DNA from: Lingula anatina
Lineage: Eukaryota; Brachiopoda; Lingulata; Lingulida; Lingulidae
Length of the DNA: 64,000 bases
Reading direction: 5' to 3'
Assembly (NCBI RefSeq): GCF_001039355.2
Contig: NW_019773859.1
Span: 403,194 to 467,193 of the forward strand
Shown piece by piece: positions 53,373 to 64,000 of this stretch. A program made the translations under genes and the position numbers. How positions within the stretch are numbered: position 1 is the first letter of the stretch; each line of letters starts with the position of its first letter. Under the pieces are notes generated by a model. It had not been told where the DNA came from. It saw only the letters and a list, made by a program, of their open reading frames with translations, and made no database searches.

Positions 53373-54666
53373 ATGAAATTTTCTGGAGAAATTCTTGCAT
53401 GCCTTTTTGTGCTAGGTAAGTTATTTTATAATTCAAAATTCTTTTCAATCGGTTTACATGAAATTCAATCTTGTAGTTAGAAAGATTTTAATTAATTTAG
53501 AAATAAGAATAGATTTGTTGATATATTTAGGAGTTGTGAATGCACTCAATGTAGGAACCTCTTTTTTCACTTTTTTTTTTTTACTTAATCATTTTTAGGA
53601 AACTTAATCCCTTCCCTCTATCAGTTTTAAGGACATATTTTATCATGCATAATGTTTACTTTACAAAGTATTTATCGGACCTTGTACAATTATATATTAT
53701 GAAAAAAAAATTAATTACTTTTAAGAGCTAGCAAATAGAATTTTTACACGTAAATCCACTTTTTTCGGTAGTCGAATTATAGCATTGGGTCATAACACTA
53801 TACCAGTGAAAAAACCTCTGGTACTGCTGCTAGTTCCAACTTTTTCTGCATTCTCTACTAATACATAATCATTCGTTTTAATACGGGAGAGGCAGAACTA
53901 GCCTGCGGTACTCGAGCCTATTGATACATGCGTGTTAATAAAAAAATTATATGACAAAACTGGTTTGCCAATAACAATAAGTTAAACCTTTGTTGCAGGT
54001 TTGATTGCCCTTCCCGCCTCAACATTTGAATGCCCGAAAAAACGTTCTGGTTTGTTCCGCGACCCCGAGGACTGCGGCAAGTTTTACCAATGCTACAAAG
54101 GACTTCGATCGTTCCGCTTGAACTGCCCCGCCGGGCTGCATTTCAACAACCGCAACAAGCGCTGTGATTATCCCAAGAAGGCCAGGTGCCAAACGCAAGT
54201 CCCTGTAGTTACCACACAAAACACACCCTTCTCAGGTACTCCCAAGTTTACGTGTCCGAAACCTTTCGGTCTTTATCCTGATGCGTATAACTGCAGCAGG
54301 TTTTACCAGTGTTCCTATAGCAAAGCCTTCATCAAGGTTTGCCCATTCCAACTGCAATTCAATGCAAGACTACACGTGTGTGATTTCGCCGAGAGCGCAG
54401 GTTGTGTTGCCCTTTCAACAACGACCTCCACTACAGCGCAGACCACACCCTCTATCACAGCAGCGGATACAACTGTCACTAACGGACCAACAGATGCAAT
54501 CTCAACAAATACAGTGGCTGATTCAACCAAAGCTGCAACGACGGAGGCTCCAGTAACATCGTCCGAAGTAACGCAGTCTTCAGTAAGCCGTAATACTGTT
54601 TCAAATACTACTAAAGCAACGCAGACAACAGTTAGTTCAAATACCAAAAACGTCTACTTCAACTGA
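53373..54666 (+). CDS. Secreted chitin-binding protein with two peritrophin-A domains; frame broken in the tail
   Basis: Two exons (53373-53415 and 53999-54666, phase 1 join with GTAAGT and TTGCAG) give 236 residues. Residues 1-22 look like a signal peptide (MKFSGEILACLFVLG). Two chitin-binding type-2 domains follow, each with six cysteines: C26, C40, C46, C57, C70, C78 and C100, C113, C119, C129, C142, C150, with the usual DCxxFYQC-like core. After residue 150 comes a Thr/Ser-rich, mucin-like segment. The frame ends at TGA 54664-54666, but the Thr/Ser/Pro-rich coding character continues in another frame through a 36-bp tandem repeat. A one-base change in the AAAAA run near 54645-54650 would join the two. 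Such proteins bind chitin outside the cell in shell, cuticle or gut lining; tissue cannot be told. Confidence 0.85.
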
Positions 54667-54970
54667 ATCGTCCATCAGTTCTACTGACTCACCAGCAACC
54701 AAACCGCTCGTTACTGACGCACCAGCAACCAAACCACCCGTCAGTTCTACTGACGCACCAGCAACCAAACCACCCGTCAGTTCTACTGACGCACCAGCAA
54801 CCAAACCTCCCGTCAGTTCTACTGACGAACCAGCAACCAAACCACCCGTCACTTCTACTGACGAACCAGCAACCAAACCACCCGTCAGTTCTACTGACTA
54901 ACCAGCAACCAAACCACCCGTAAGTTCTACTGACGCGTCAGCAACCAAGCCACTCGTTAGTTCTTCGTAA
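54650..54970 (+). pseudogene. Out-of-frame continuation of the mucin tail with an internal stop
   Basis: In the frame shifted from the upstream exon, the translation reads TSTESSISSTDSPATKPL and then repeats PATKPPVSSTDA. TAA at 54899-54901 interrupts the sixth full unit where the previous two units have GAA, a single-base difference. The repeat frame then continues to TAA at 54968-54970. Either the real protein ends early, or the frameshift and stop are sequence or assembly errors, or the gene is decaying. Confidence 0.6.
54719..54970 (+). repeat. 36-bp tandem repeat, seven units, encoding a 12-residue Thr/Pro repeat
   Basis: Units start at 54719, 54755, 54791, 54827, 54863, 54899 and 54935, with period exactly 36. 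A shorter partial unit precedes at about 54689. The unit encodes APATKPPVSSTD, an O-glycosylation-type sequence. Exact multiples of three imply selection on coding frame. Confidence 0.95.
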
Positions 54971-57900
54971 GATACCGATACCAAAAGGCAGCCATAAAGA
55001 GAGAAATCAGTCCTTATGTTGAAGACGAAATATATTAAGGCCAAATCTTAATTTTATGAAAAAAATCCGTCCAGTGGATGAATTGGTCGATGTTCTTATG
55101 ATACAGATTTGTCTTATGTACCTAATTGGCTGTCTTTGTAATTTGAACTTTTATTTATACATGGATACAACAGAGCAGTGCTCTTTATTATTTATTACTT
55201 ATTTCCAATTGGAAATTTGCATTACCAGTGCGCAAATAGCAAGCATGCAATTTGGTCAGGATAGCCCACACATAATGACTTAATTCCAATAAGAATGAAG
55301 AATATTTTTATATATAATATACGTCGTGTGGATCCATTTTCTGGGAAAGAGAACTGAAACAGGAAAGTGCACCACTTGATAATTCAGCTTTAATTTCAGT
55401 TGATAAATCTCTAACGCTTATGTGATAATCTGAGTTCTAATAAAATGACATGCGAGTTTGATGGCACATAAACAGTTTAGTCGTGACTTTTTAAGTACAT
55501 TTGGGTATTTACGACTTCTGGCGACGGAGATTCAGTCCAATTTCTCTGTTGGGTTTGGTTGTATTTCACTTCAGTCGAGTGCAGCGACCAGGGGTAGGAT
55601 GGTGAGAAATAGTTATCTGCATGGTCTACTAAGATAGCATTACACTAAGTTAAGCTATGACAGTTAAATTATAAACATCAAACAAGCATGGGCGCGTTAA
55701 TTAACAATATATATTTCTGATAATCATGATTTAAGCATATTGTAATACGAATTTTGAATAAAATATTTTCTTGAAATTGAATTCACGGGTTTTCCATCTC
55801 GGAACGGGAATTTACAAATGTTCTATTTATCAATATTTTATATCAAAGATAGCAAAAACACCTGAACCTTTTTTCCACCAATGTAAAAAATAATGGCTGT
55901 CGCAAGATTATGTATGTTACTGTTTTCCATTTACTCAAAGATATCATAAGGTGGCTTTTTGAACCCAACAATCCCGATTTAATTGTTAATAAGTAGGCGT
56001 GCAGTTGGATCCTGCAACTCACCTAAAGACATTCCCAGTTATCCTTATTGCATCTCCTTTAACTAATACATGCAAATGGAATTGCAAAGGTTACCTAAGA
56101 TCTGATTTCATTTTATTACTCTCTTACACGAAAATGGTGATAGCGGTTTGGTAAATTGAAACAACAAAGACACAGAGTGTGGCCGGCTTTTAGGATAACT
56201 AAAAAAACAAAAATAGGTAAATGTCTGGCAAATTTAAGGAACAGGTCAAATCAATGCACTCATTTTAAGACATGGGATGCAGATGAGTCCAATCACCTAG
56301 TACTTAGAATTAAAGCACAGTGACTGGATGCTAGAGAGAAGGTCAATTTTCACTGTATCTGAATGATTCTCTTTAAATACACTTGAAGGCGTAGTTATTA
56401 AATAATTGTACACAGAGTAGGTAACAACTTCCTTTTGGGGGAATTCGCCGCGGGATTATGTACGGTGAGGCTGTAGAAGACAGTACGTAATTTAGTAATT
56501 TTCTCAAAAATTCTCTTCACTCTTTTCAAGATGTAGTTCAGTTCTTAGTTATCTTGAAGAGAAAGGGAATGCCCGCCTCCCCCCTCCCCTCAAGTGATGA
56601 ATGACCTCATGGACTATGGAGATATGTCTATACCCATCCTAGTCATGCCAAATTTTGCTTAAGTAAACAACAACATTCTCACGCATTTTGCAGGTAATAG
56701 AAAATAAACATCTCGATTTTATTTTCAGTTTTTAATCTATTGTGCTTTATATTTATGTACGGTAATCGAAAGTGTTGCTGTTGTGCATGTGTATTACACG
56801 TTGCACCAAGACGCCTACCGTGAACCTTCTAAATTGACTAAAGCATTGATCAAACAGTCCAATTTCCCAGAGTTAGAACTGATTGTTTGCGAAAATGAAA
56901 GACTTTTTATGTATGTTAACTAGGAAAACATCCGACAACGTATAGAAGGGCAATCAGCTTACCCTTATTTTCTTTAAAACAGGAAAACTGCTCTTCTAAC
57001 ATCCCAAGTTATTTCTACGTTTATTTCAAGCTACAGTGTCATGATATCGCGGCTTAATTAAGAGGACAGTGAAGGTGTTTATTTATACGGTGACCGGGAG
57101 CGTGAAGTAGAATGCCTTGAAAGGAAATGGTAAAAAAATGTAGCAGTTTCTCACTTGAAGTGATGGGTATTCCAAACAGCAGCAATCAGTGCTTTTGTCG
57201 CACATCCTTCAAAATATAAGCAGATGTTTCTGAACACAGGATATTAAATCTAGGCTTCGTGTATCAGTCACCAAGTGCGTGCCAAGGGTAGAAATCAGAA
57301 ACGATTCATTATATAGAAGGATAAGACCATAGTAATAATAATAAGATAATGCAATAAAACCGTCCAGTCTAGATGCAGAGGGCAAGGTGTGACAGTGTTT
57401 ATTGTTCTACCCTCTAAATTAAGTCGATTTTGTAATTACTACGTGTCAGGCTAATTTTGTAAAGCGCCAAAGACTGTTTTGTAAGTACGCGAGCTTTGCC
57501 AATTAGTTTGCAGTTTTGTATTTATTTATGAGATATGCAGTTTTTTTTTTTTTTTTTTTTTTTTTTGTTTTTTTTTTTGTTATTTTTTCATCATTTTCAC
57601 TTTTAATTGTCTATCAGCATTGCAACAAATTTACATGCATGTTTGTCCTTATTCGAAGGTAAAGAATGGCGTTTCTCTTAACTTTCTTTTGCAATCAGAT
57701 GTGATAACTATCTGTGCAAAAAATGACGAAAAGATGCATAAATGAATATAATTTATCTGATTTATAAAAAGTATGCAGTTTATCAAAATCGTCAGATTAT
57801 GAAATCATATTGAAAAGTTTCACTTTAGATAAGAGAACTCTTCCTTAATGGTATCCTTTCAAAACTCGGCTACAGACTTCTTAATGCATGTCAGAAAAAG

Positions 57901-60628
57901 CCTCGGTCTGCCTCTGCGTAAATAGACTATGCAGTATTCGAAAGGTTTACAGGGATGTTTAAACTTTTCTCAAATGTCTCCTGCCTATTCTAAGAGGAAT
58001 GAACAATATATCAGAAAATGATGTTGAAATTCCTCGAATGTTGTTAGCCAAGAAATCCACACTGGGGCTACAGAGTCAATAGTATATCTTTATTTGGTGC
58101 CTGGGGAATCGTTGCCTCGATTGTAATTATGTCCGTGTCACATATTTTCAAGAAAGCATTAATTCAGTGAATTGAAAGGTTCATTATCAACATTTACGCC
58201 AACAATCGTAATTAGCTTTCTCACCAATAATATTATATTGTCACATATTATTAAGAACCCTCATACTAAATAAAACGTTTGGGACCTAATGACCTTTAGC
58301 CTCAGTATTATAGACGGTGGATTTTCATGTTAATTCAAAACCAAACTATAAAATTCAAGATATAAAAACAACACTGAATTCCCAATAAATATGAGATGAA
58401 ATAAATGATAAAGACGACTATGACTGAGACTGATATCGATTATGACTGTTAAAAATTGTCATTTCCTTACATTAGGGCTTAATGAATCTGCCTCCATGAC
58501 GTCATACAATAATTTTATGCTATTTAATCGCGCTTTCAGCTTTATTCACCTTTTGAACAACTGTTTATTAATTATTTTTTCTGTTGCGGTTCAGAAAAAA
58601 TGCCCTTTTCATTTAGAGCTTTCACATCTGCGTAGCTGCAGATTTGCGTGCGTCCATGGTAATACGATACATATCATTCTTATCTTTACTTAATATGAAA
58701 CCAAATGACGCAAATGAAAAGCAAAAGATGAACAAGAGTTAGCTTGACGTGAAATCAACACCTCGGCGGACTCAGCTGTTGAGGAGCTCCGATCTTATAG
58801 GGAAACCACCACATAGTGCATTAAACAGAAACTGCTACACATTAAACTAGTATTTATTGTTGTATTCTTGACTTCATGAATCATACTTGATGAGATTCAT
58901 TAAACACATATCTGTCTCGGATTCGCACCTTCGGGTTTTTTTACAATGGCTCTGCTGGCAATAATGACATTTGTTCACGACTCAATATTAACATAACGAC
59001 ACTGAATTCCCAATAAATATGAGATGAAATAAATGACTACTACACAGTGATAAACGAACTAACACGGTGTATTAAGTATGCGCTGCACCTGAATCTGCAC
59101 GAAATAACACGATCTGATGAAACATGCCTACAATGACAAGAAGGACTTGACGGTGCACCATTTGTTGAGCAGCGTGCATTATATTAAAACGCCACAAAGC
59201 CCTATGAAGTGCTGTGCTGAATAAAGGGTGCCGTGGGACGCAGAATTAAAAATATGTGGGAAACATGTGAATTTTCAATTTTGATAAAATAAAAACAATG
59301 CGCTATTGCTATATTCTTCAGTGCGAACTTTAGTGAACAATCGTCTTTTAACAGACGATATCGGAAACGCCCTGTGTTTTAAAACACTAATCTGCCTAAT
59401 GCATCCGATTGATTGTGTTCCAAATGGATGCACCGACGTGCAGTTAAAATCGCAACGTATCTTATTACAGCATTCATGTCATGAAATCATCATTTTGCAA
59501 ACACAATAGTAATGTAAACGCATAGCTCTATGGCCTAATTAAGATAACCCTTTCAACTGTCTGCCCTTCATTTTCGTTTCGATTTCGTTGATCAAAGGGT
59601 TTAAAGGTGATAAAAACACACCAACTGAGTGGAATGAATTATGTTGTTCTGTTGTTGTGGCATTGTTAGCAAGATTGCTAACAACAACCTTATATATTTG
59701 TAAATAACATTCATCATTTAGACATAGAAAAAAGTACAATAAATATAATAACAATACCGATTGCTAATGAATAACACTACAAAATAAAATTTAAAAAATT
59801 AATAAATTTAAAAAAAGATCATGGTCAAAAAGAAGATCTAAAATTGATAAATTACGGAAAAACTCTTTTGGTTACGTGTAAGTTAAAGAAATCATGCATT
59901 TCAGACGTTTCTGGTCCCTCAGACATAAATAACATAAGCTGTACTTTTGTACTATAGTGCAGTACCGCCTTCTTCAATATTTACAAATTGGCACTTAGCC
60001 CCATGAATTTCATCGCAACCGCGATCTCGGCATCACTTTTACAGGGAGGGTTTTACCCATACTGTATGTGGCTTCTTACTACTTACTTAGACACTTTAAA
60101 ATATTGTGCTCAATACCGCAAAATAAATATGTTAAGACAAAATAAATTATTTGGCTACAATTTCACGCACAATAGTATAAATAACAAAACTTAGATTGAC
60201 AAATTATTACAACGTTTAGCAATAAAATAATTATATCTGTGTGATATAGATATATACAATTTAATATATATTCAACCAAGAGTGTTAGCGCTAAAAATAT
60301 TCACACTTTGATAATTAGCAACAAGTAAAAATTTCTATTCCATTCCATTTTATTACACTATATAGTAGGTACCATATATTTATAAAAACATTTAACTCGT
60401 CTTTTTTCATTTAAAAAGAGCCAGTGCTTTTTTTGTGGCAAATTAGGTTATATAAAGTCGCTATAGTCAACATAAAACGATTAATTCTCTTAGATAAAAA
60501 ATAACCTCATTAACAACTACCTGTTTTCAAAAATAAGCAAGTGCGTATCAAAAAATCACCAGAGCAATTATTCGATACCTAGTCTGGTAAAGGATCCGTT
60601 TTCTTTTATCATCATGCATTAAATACAT
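54971..60628. other. Gene-poor region downstream of otp
   Basis: No exon is supported in 5.6 kb. AATAAA at about 55438 may end the chitin-binding transcript. There is a T-run at about 57540-57580, an exact 38-base direct repeat (58371-58408 and 58999-59036) and a 22-base palindrome at 59663-59684. The otp 3' UTR should occupy its right end (minus strand). Confidence 0.5.
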
Positions 60629-61153
60629 TTATCGAAAGTTAGTCATTGTATGTTCCATGGCTTTTCTACGCAGTGCAGCGATGCTTGTACCTCTCCACGC
60701 CTCGCTGATGTCTGGAATTCCTACAGGGCAGGAGCCCGGGGGGCTTGGACTGTGAGACAGGGGGGTTGAGCACGTAGTAACGGAGCTGTATGGCGGGCAG
60801 TACATGGAGGACCCGCCCGTGATAGAAGAGCTGGTAACGCTGATACCATTTGCCTGAGATACGTGATTTGGCGAGAGTCCGGTCATGGAGACGGTGGTCG
60901 CTAGACCTGGACCTAGGCCTTGACGGGGCAGGCTTGGTGGGAGGGTCAGTGAGCTTGGTAGCTGAGGCATTTGAGACATCTGTGTCATTCCATGCCAGCC
61001 CCGCCCGTCTCCCGTGTGGAAGCCACAGAATGAATCGTTGACAGTGCCGAAGGGGGACAGTCCGTGAGACGGCAAGAGGGCTCCCGGTGTTCGGAATACG
61101 TTGGTCGCCTTCTTGCGCTTCTTCCATTTCGCACGGCGGTTTTGGAACCAAAC
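60629..61153 (-). CDS. otp: Orthopedia (otp) homeobox gene, last coding exon (partial)
   Basis: Otp is a paired-type homeodomain transcription factor for neurosecretory brain cells. The exon starts at 61153 after a TTTCTGTAG acceptor and enters the third homeodomain helix: VWFQNRRAKWKKRKKATNVF, the usual otp/paired-class intron position before residue 47 of the homeodomain. It continues with otp-like FRTPGALLPSHGL and DSFCGFH blocks and a Ser/Pro/Gly-rich middle. It ends with the OAR motif (WRGTSIAALRRKAMEHT) and stop TAA at 60629-60631. That is 174 residues. The N-terminus and first two homeodomain helices must lie upstream on the minus strand, beyond or near the window's right edge. The OAR and the TNVF linker separate otp from Pitx, Rx and Arx; I am confident of the family. 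Confidence 0.9.
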   Translation of the reverse strand, partial: VWFQNRRAKWKKRKKATNVFRTPGALLPSHGLSPFGTVNDSFCGFHTGDGRGWHGMTQMSQMPQLPSSLTLPPSLPRQGLGPGLATTVSMTGLSPNHVSQANGISVTSSSITGGSSMYCPPYSSVTTCSTPLSHSPSPPGSCPVGIPDISEAWRGTSIAALRRKAMEHTMTNFR

Positions 61154-64000
61154 CTACAGAAACAAGACAAGAAAATCACATAATTTATTCTTCTTTCACA
61201 TTGCTATCTCCTTTAACATTAGGTCAAACGTTTTTTTCTTTATTGGTCAATCTAGAGCACAGCGAATTATACTTAAAAATGTAGAAAGAGAGAGAGTGAA
61301 AGATAGAGAGAAATAAATAAATAAATAACAGAGCGCAAACATTTGTTCAGAAAGGGAATAATTAAAAGTTTCCAGAATAGATTAATGTTAACCTTATATT
61401 ATTTTCCATCATTAACTAAATTATTCAAGACGAATAAAATATCTTGGAAGAGTTTATCATAGAAAGTTACTATTAAAATTATATAAACTCGCTTTATTAA
61501 GCACTCCTCCAAAGCCATTGGTTGTACTCGTTTATTATTTATTTATTGTCTTTTTAATCTCTTTCTTAACGCTAATCAACGCTGAAAATACCACAGTGAT
61601 TCTCTGATTACGTCATCAATATGATAATTAGAAATAATAGGTTGATTACTGTATATAAACAAAGTGAGGAATCTCCGGTCTTTTTTGATTAATGCCTGCA
61701 CGTTCCGTCGTGTGATTGATCCGACGTTTTATGAAGACTGCGTTAGTTTCCTGGCTAGCTTTTGATAAGTCATCTTTTTTCTCTCCTCATCAGAGATTTT
61801 ATGATTATGGAGATGCCCGCCGACCTTGTGCCCGTGGCGTACGAACAACTGCTGATTAATGGTATGTGTAATTTACTGTTTTAAATTAATAAGGAGCGCA
61901 AGCGGGAAGCATTCGTGCAAGCTGAAGGCACAGGCTATTATCTCTCTTATTTTTCCGAGTGTCGTGCAGACATAATTACACTTTCAATGCATCAGCTGAG
62001 TCAATAACAATACCAATTATCCAGAGACAGAGCTGAAAAACTTGGGTTGATAAATGGAGTCCATTATCATCAATTTCAATTTAGTTTTTGACATACCAAT
62101 TTCGACTGATCGGGCGCTTCCTTGTTACTTCGGCGCAGAAACTGAGGGCAGAGATTAGATTTCACAACTGAAAGGCATAATCAGCTACTAAAACAGACCC
62201 TTTTGGTTGATATAGGAGTCATACTAAATTGACAAAAACGAAAATGTCTCCATGTTAGTTTTATAAACGTTCAGCTTAGCAAACATTAATTTTCTTGCCG
62301 GTGATTCTTTAACAGACGTCGGCTCCAACGTGGTATTTACTTTTCTCTGTGCAATCACGCAAAACTGCTATCTAGCGGTTGCTATCAGCCGTCACTTTAT
62401 CAGAGCAATTTTTTGGCAATTGGTTCAAATTAGGAAAATAATAGGAAAGAAATAGAATTCTTTCTCAACGACAAACTCGAGTATGAGCTTGTTTTCTTTT
62501 TTAAGACGAACTCAGCTAAGGAGGAGTTGTAAGGTATGATAAAAAGCGACAAAGAACTGATGTTATTACTTTTCATTGTTATTCTCGTGGAAAATATGCT
62601 TCAGTTCACTGATATCACCTCTGTTTTTCTCGTTCATTGTTTGAGTAATCGCTGCTTCTTCATTGATCCATTTTGCGGCGATCAGCTGTTTGAACGAATG
62701 TAGCATTTGCAGGAAAAAAATGTAGCAATATTTTAACACATCAATTTTATACGAACTCAATGCACATACACTTTGTACAAAAACCAGTTATATATGATAA
62801 TCTGACGTTACCCTGACCTTCATCATTTCCCTGCAGAGACCAAGGGAATTCAGAAACTAATAGTCAATAAAGTTATTTTCAGTGGATAAGAAGATCGATT
62901 TAAAAGACAAAACAAGGCATATTATGGAGTGGCCAGTTGCTTGGGTGTTACTATTGACTTTGCCTTCTAAATTACAATTAGCAGATTGACACATCAAGAA
63001 AAAATAACACGATAAGATTTTTAGACCGGCGGAGATTGCCCAGGCTATTGTACGTTCTTTTACAAGATATATATGTATTCCTGTTGTAAAAATAAAAAGA
63101 AAAAAAGAAAAAAATAACATACCTCGAAGACCAATTAAAATGTAAGTGTAAACATATTCACCAAGCCACCATCATAGATTTGATGTGATTAAAAAGTATT
63201 CTGATTCACTAGATGGTGAACATGATAAAAAAACAACGCTCCTTGCAAGTAAAAATCACTCTACGTCCTGCTTTTTTTCTTTATTTCTGTTAATTCTGAG
63301 TTTTATGTTAGTATTTCAGACTAACATCTTGCCGGTAGTGCATCGATTCATGAAATCATAATCATGTCGTTATACAGCTGATAAGTGATGTCAGTCAAAT
63401 TTTAAATCAGAAACTAACACACATCTGAATTTTAGCATTCAGTTTTTTTTAAAAAACAGAAGTTCTGCAGTGATTCAGAATGTACACTCTTTTATGGCTT
63501 TAATTAATTTTTGACATTCTTATTTACACCGGATACCATTTGAAGTGGAAAAATTCTCTATTCGACGTACCAGTAATTTCCATTTCATTAGTCCTGAAAT
63601 AAATATAGTAATACCAGGAAAAATAGTTTCACTGGATCTGTTAACAATTATATTGTTAAGTATTCACAAACATAAGATTCATATTACATTATGGATCTAA
63701 CCTTAATAATTTATTTCCAAAATAAGAAACCCGTAACCACCATAGGTCTAATAAATCCTTTAACACAGTATTACATATTCCAAGCTTCATGTATAACAAC
63801 AATTTCGAGATAATAATGCTTGACACTTTTGTATCATTCTAGAGCTAGTTGTTATAAGGAAATTGCAAAAAAAAAAAAAAGGACTTCAGTAGAGGATTCT
63901 ATTAAAATATTTGAAGAGGAAGCAAGGAGCGGATGACAGGGGTTAATGTCTTCTTCGCTATATATCAGTAAAAGAAATTAATAGATATTATTAGTAATAT
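61154..64000 (-). other. Intron of otp, to window end
   Basis: I could not find the exon with the first part of the homeodomain here. A GC-richer patch at about 61640-62210 stands out and may be regulatory. (AAAT)n lies at about 61311-61326. Confidence 0.6.

Noticed and set aside
54637-54876. Minus-strand frame with repeated VAGASVELTGGL
   Set aside because: Antisense reading of the 36-bp repeat; the plus frame gives a Thr/Pro mucin repeat that follows the upstream exon.
54719-54970. Regular 36-bp repeat as a CRISPR-like array
   Set aside because: The units are contiguous with no unique spacers, and they encode a continuous protein repeat.

Overview
The window reads as nuclear DNA of a bilaterian invertebrate. 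It is AT-rich and carries intron-rich genes with GT-AG introns, head-to-head promoters, chitin-binding and paired-type homeobox genes, and many short non-autonomous DNA transposons. A lophotrochozoan such as a mollusc is my best guess, but nothing here fixes the phylum. All exon joins below were worked out by eye from splice signals, reading phase and family similarity.

Layout. 1.7-3.3 kb: a two-exon ORAI store-operated calcium channel (minus). 3.26-3.69 kb: a compact divergent promoter. 3.7-19.6 kb: one KDM2/FBXL10-11-type histone demethylase (plus; JmjC, CXXC, PHD, F-box, LRR) with a likely second, short 3' end inside its last intron. 20-27 kb: gene-poor DNA with repeats and a damaged gene fragment of an unrecognised family (24.1-24.7 kb). 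27.1-29.3 kb: a TMEM79/MAPEG-like membrane protein (minus), whose first two exons occur twice, the copies joined by a single N. 30.4-49.6 kb: a 22-exon STAP-like PH-SH2 adaptor (plus), about three times the length of vertebrate STAP1, with a tail rich in tyrosine and proline motifs and one duplicated exon. 53.2-55.0 kb: a secreted chitin-binding (peritrophin-A) protein with a Ser/Thr tail whose frame is broken near a 36-bp tandem repeat. 55-60.6 kb: gene-poor. 60.6-61.15 kb: the last coding exon of an orthopedia (otp) homeobox gene (minus), followed by at least part of its intron to the window end.

The genes are not an operon and share no obvious pathway. The two signalling genes (ORAI, STAP-like) and the chromatin regulator (KDM2) look constitutive or broadly used; the chitin-binding gene has a TATA box and looks like a regulated secreted product. 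Intron and intergenic space is filled by several small transposon families: TTAA-flanked (piggyBac-like), CAGGG-ended with 8-bp duplications (hAT-like), TA-flanked, and long palindromes. One case of an element nested in another can be read directly against an empty site elsewhere in the window.
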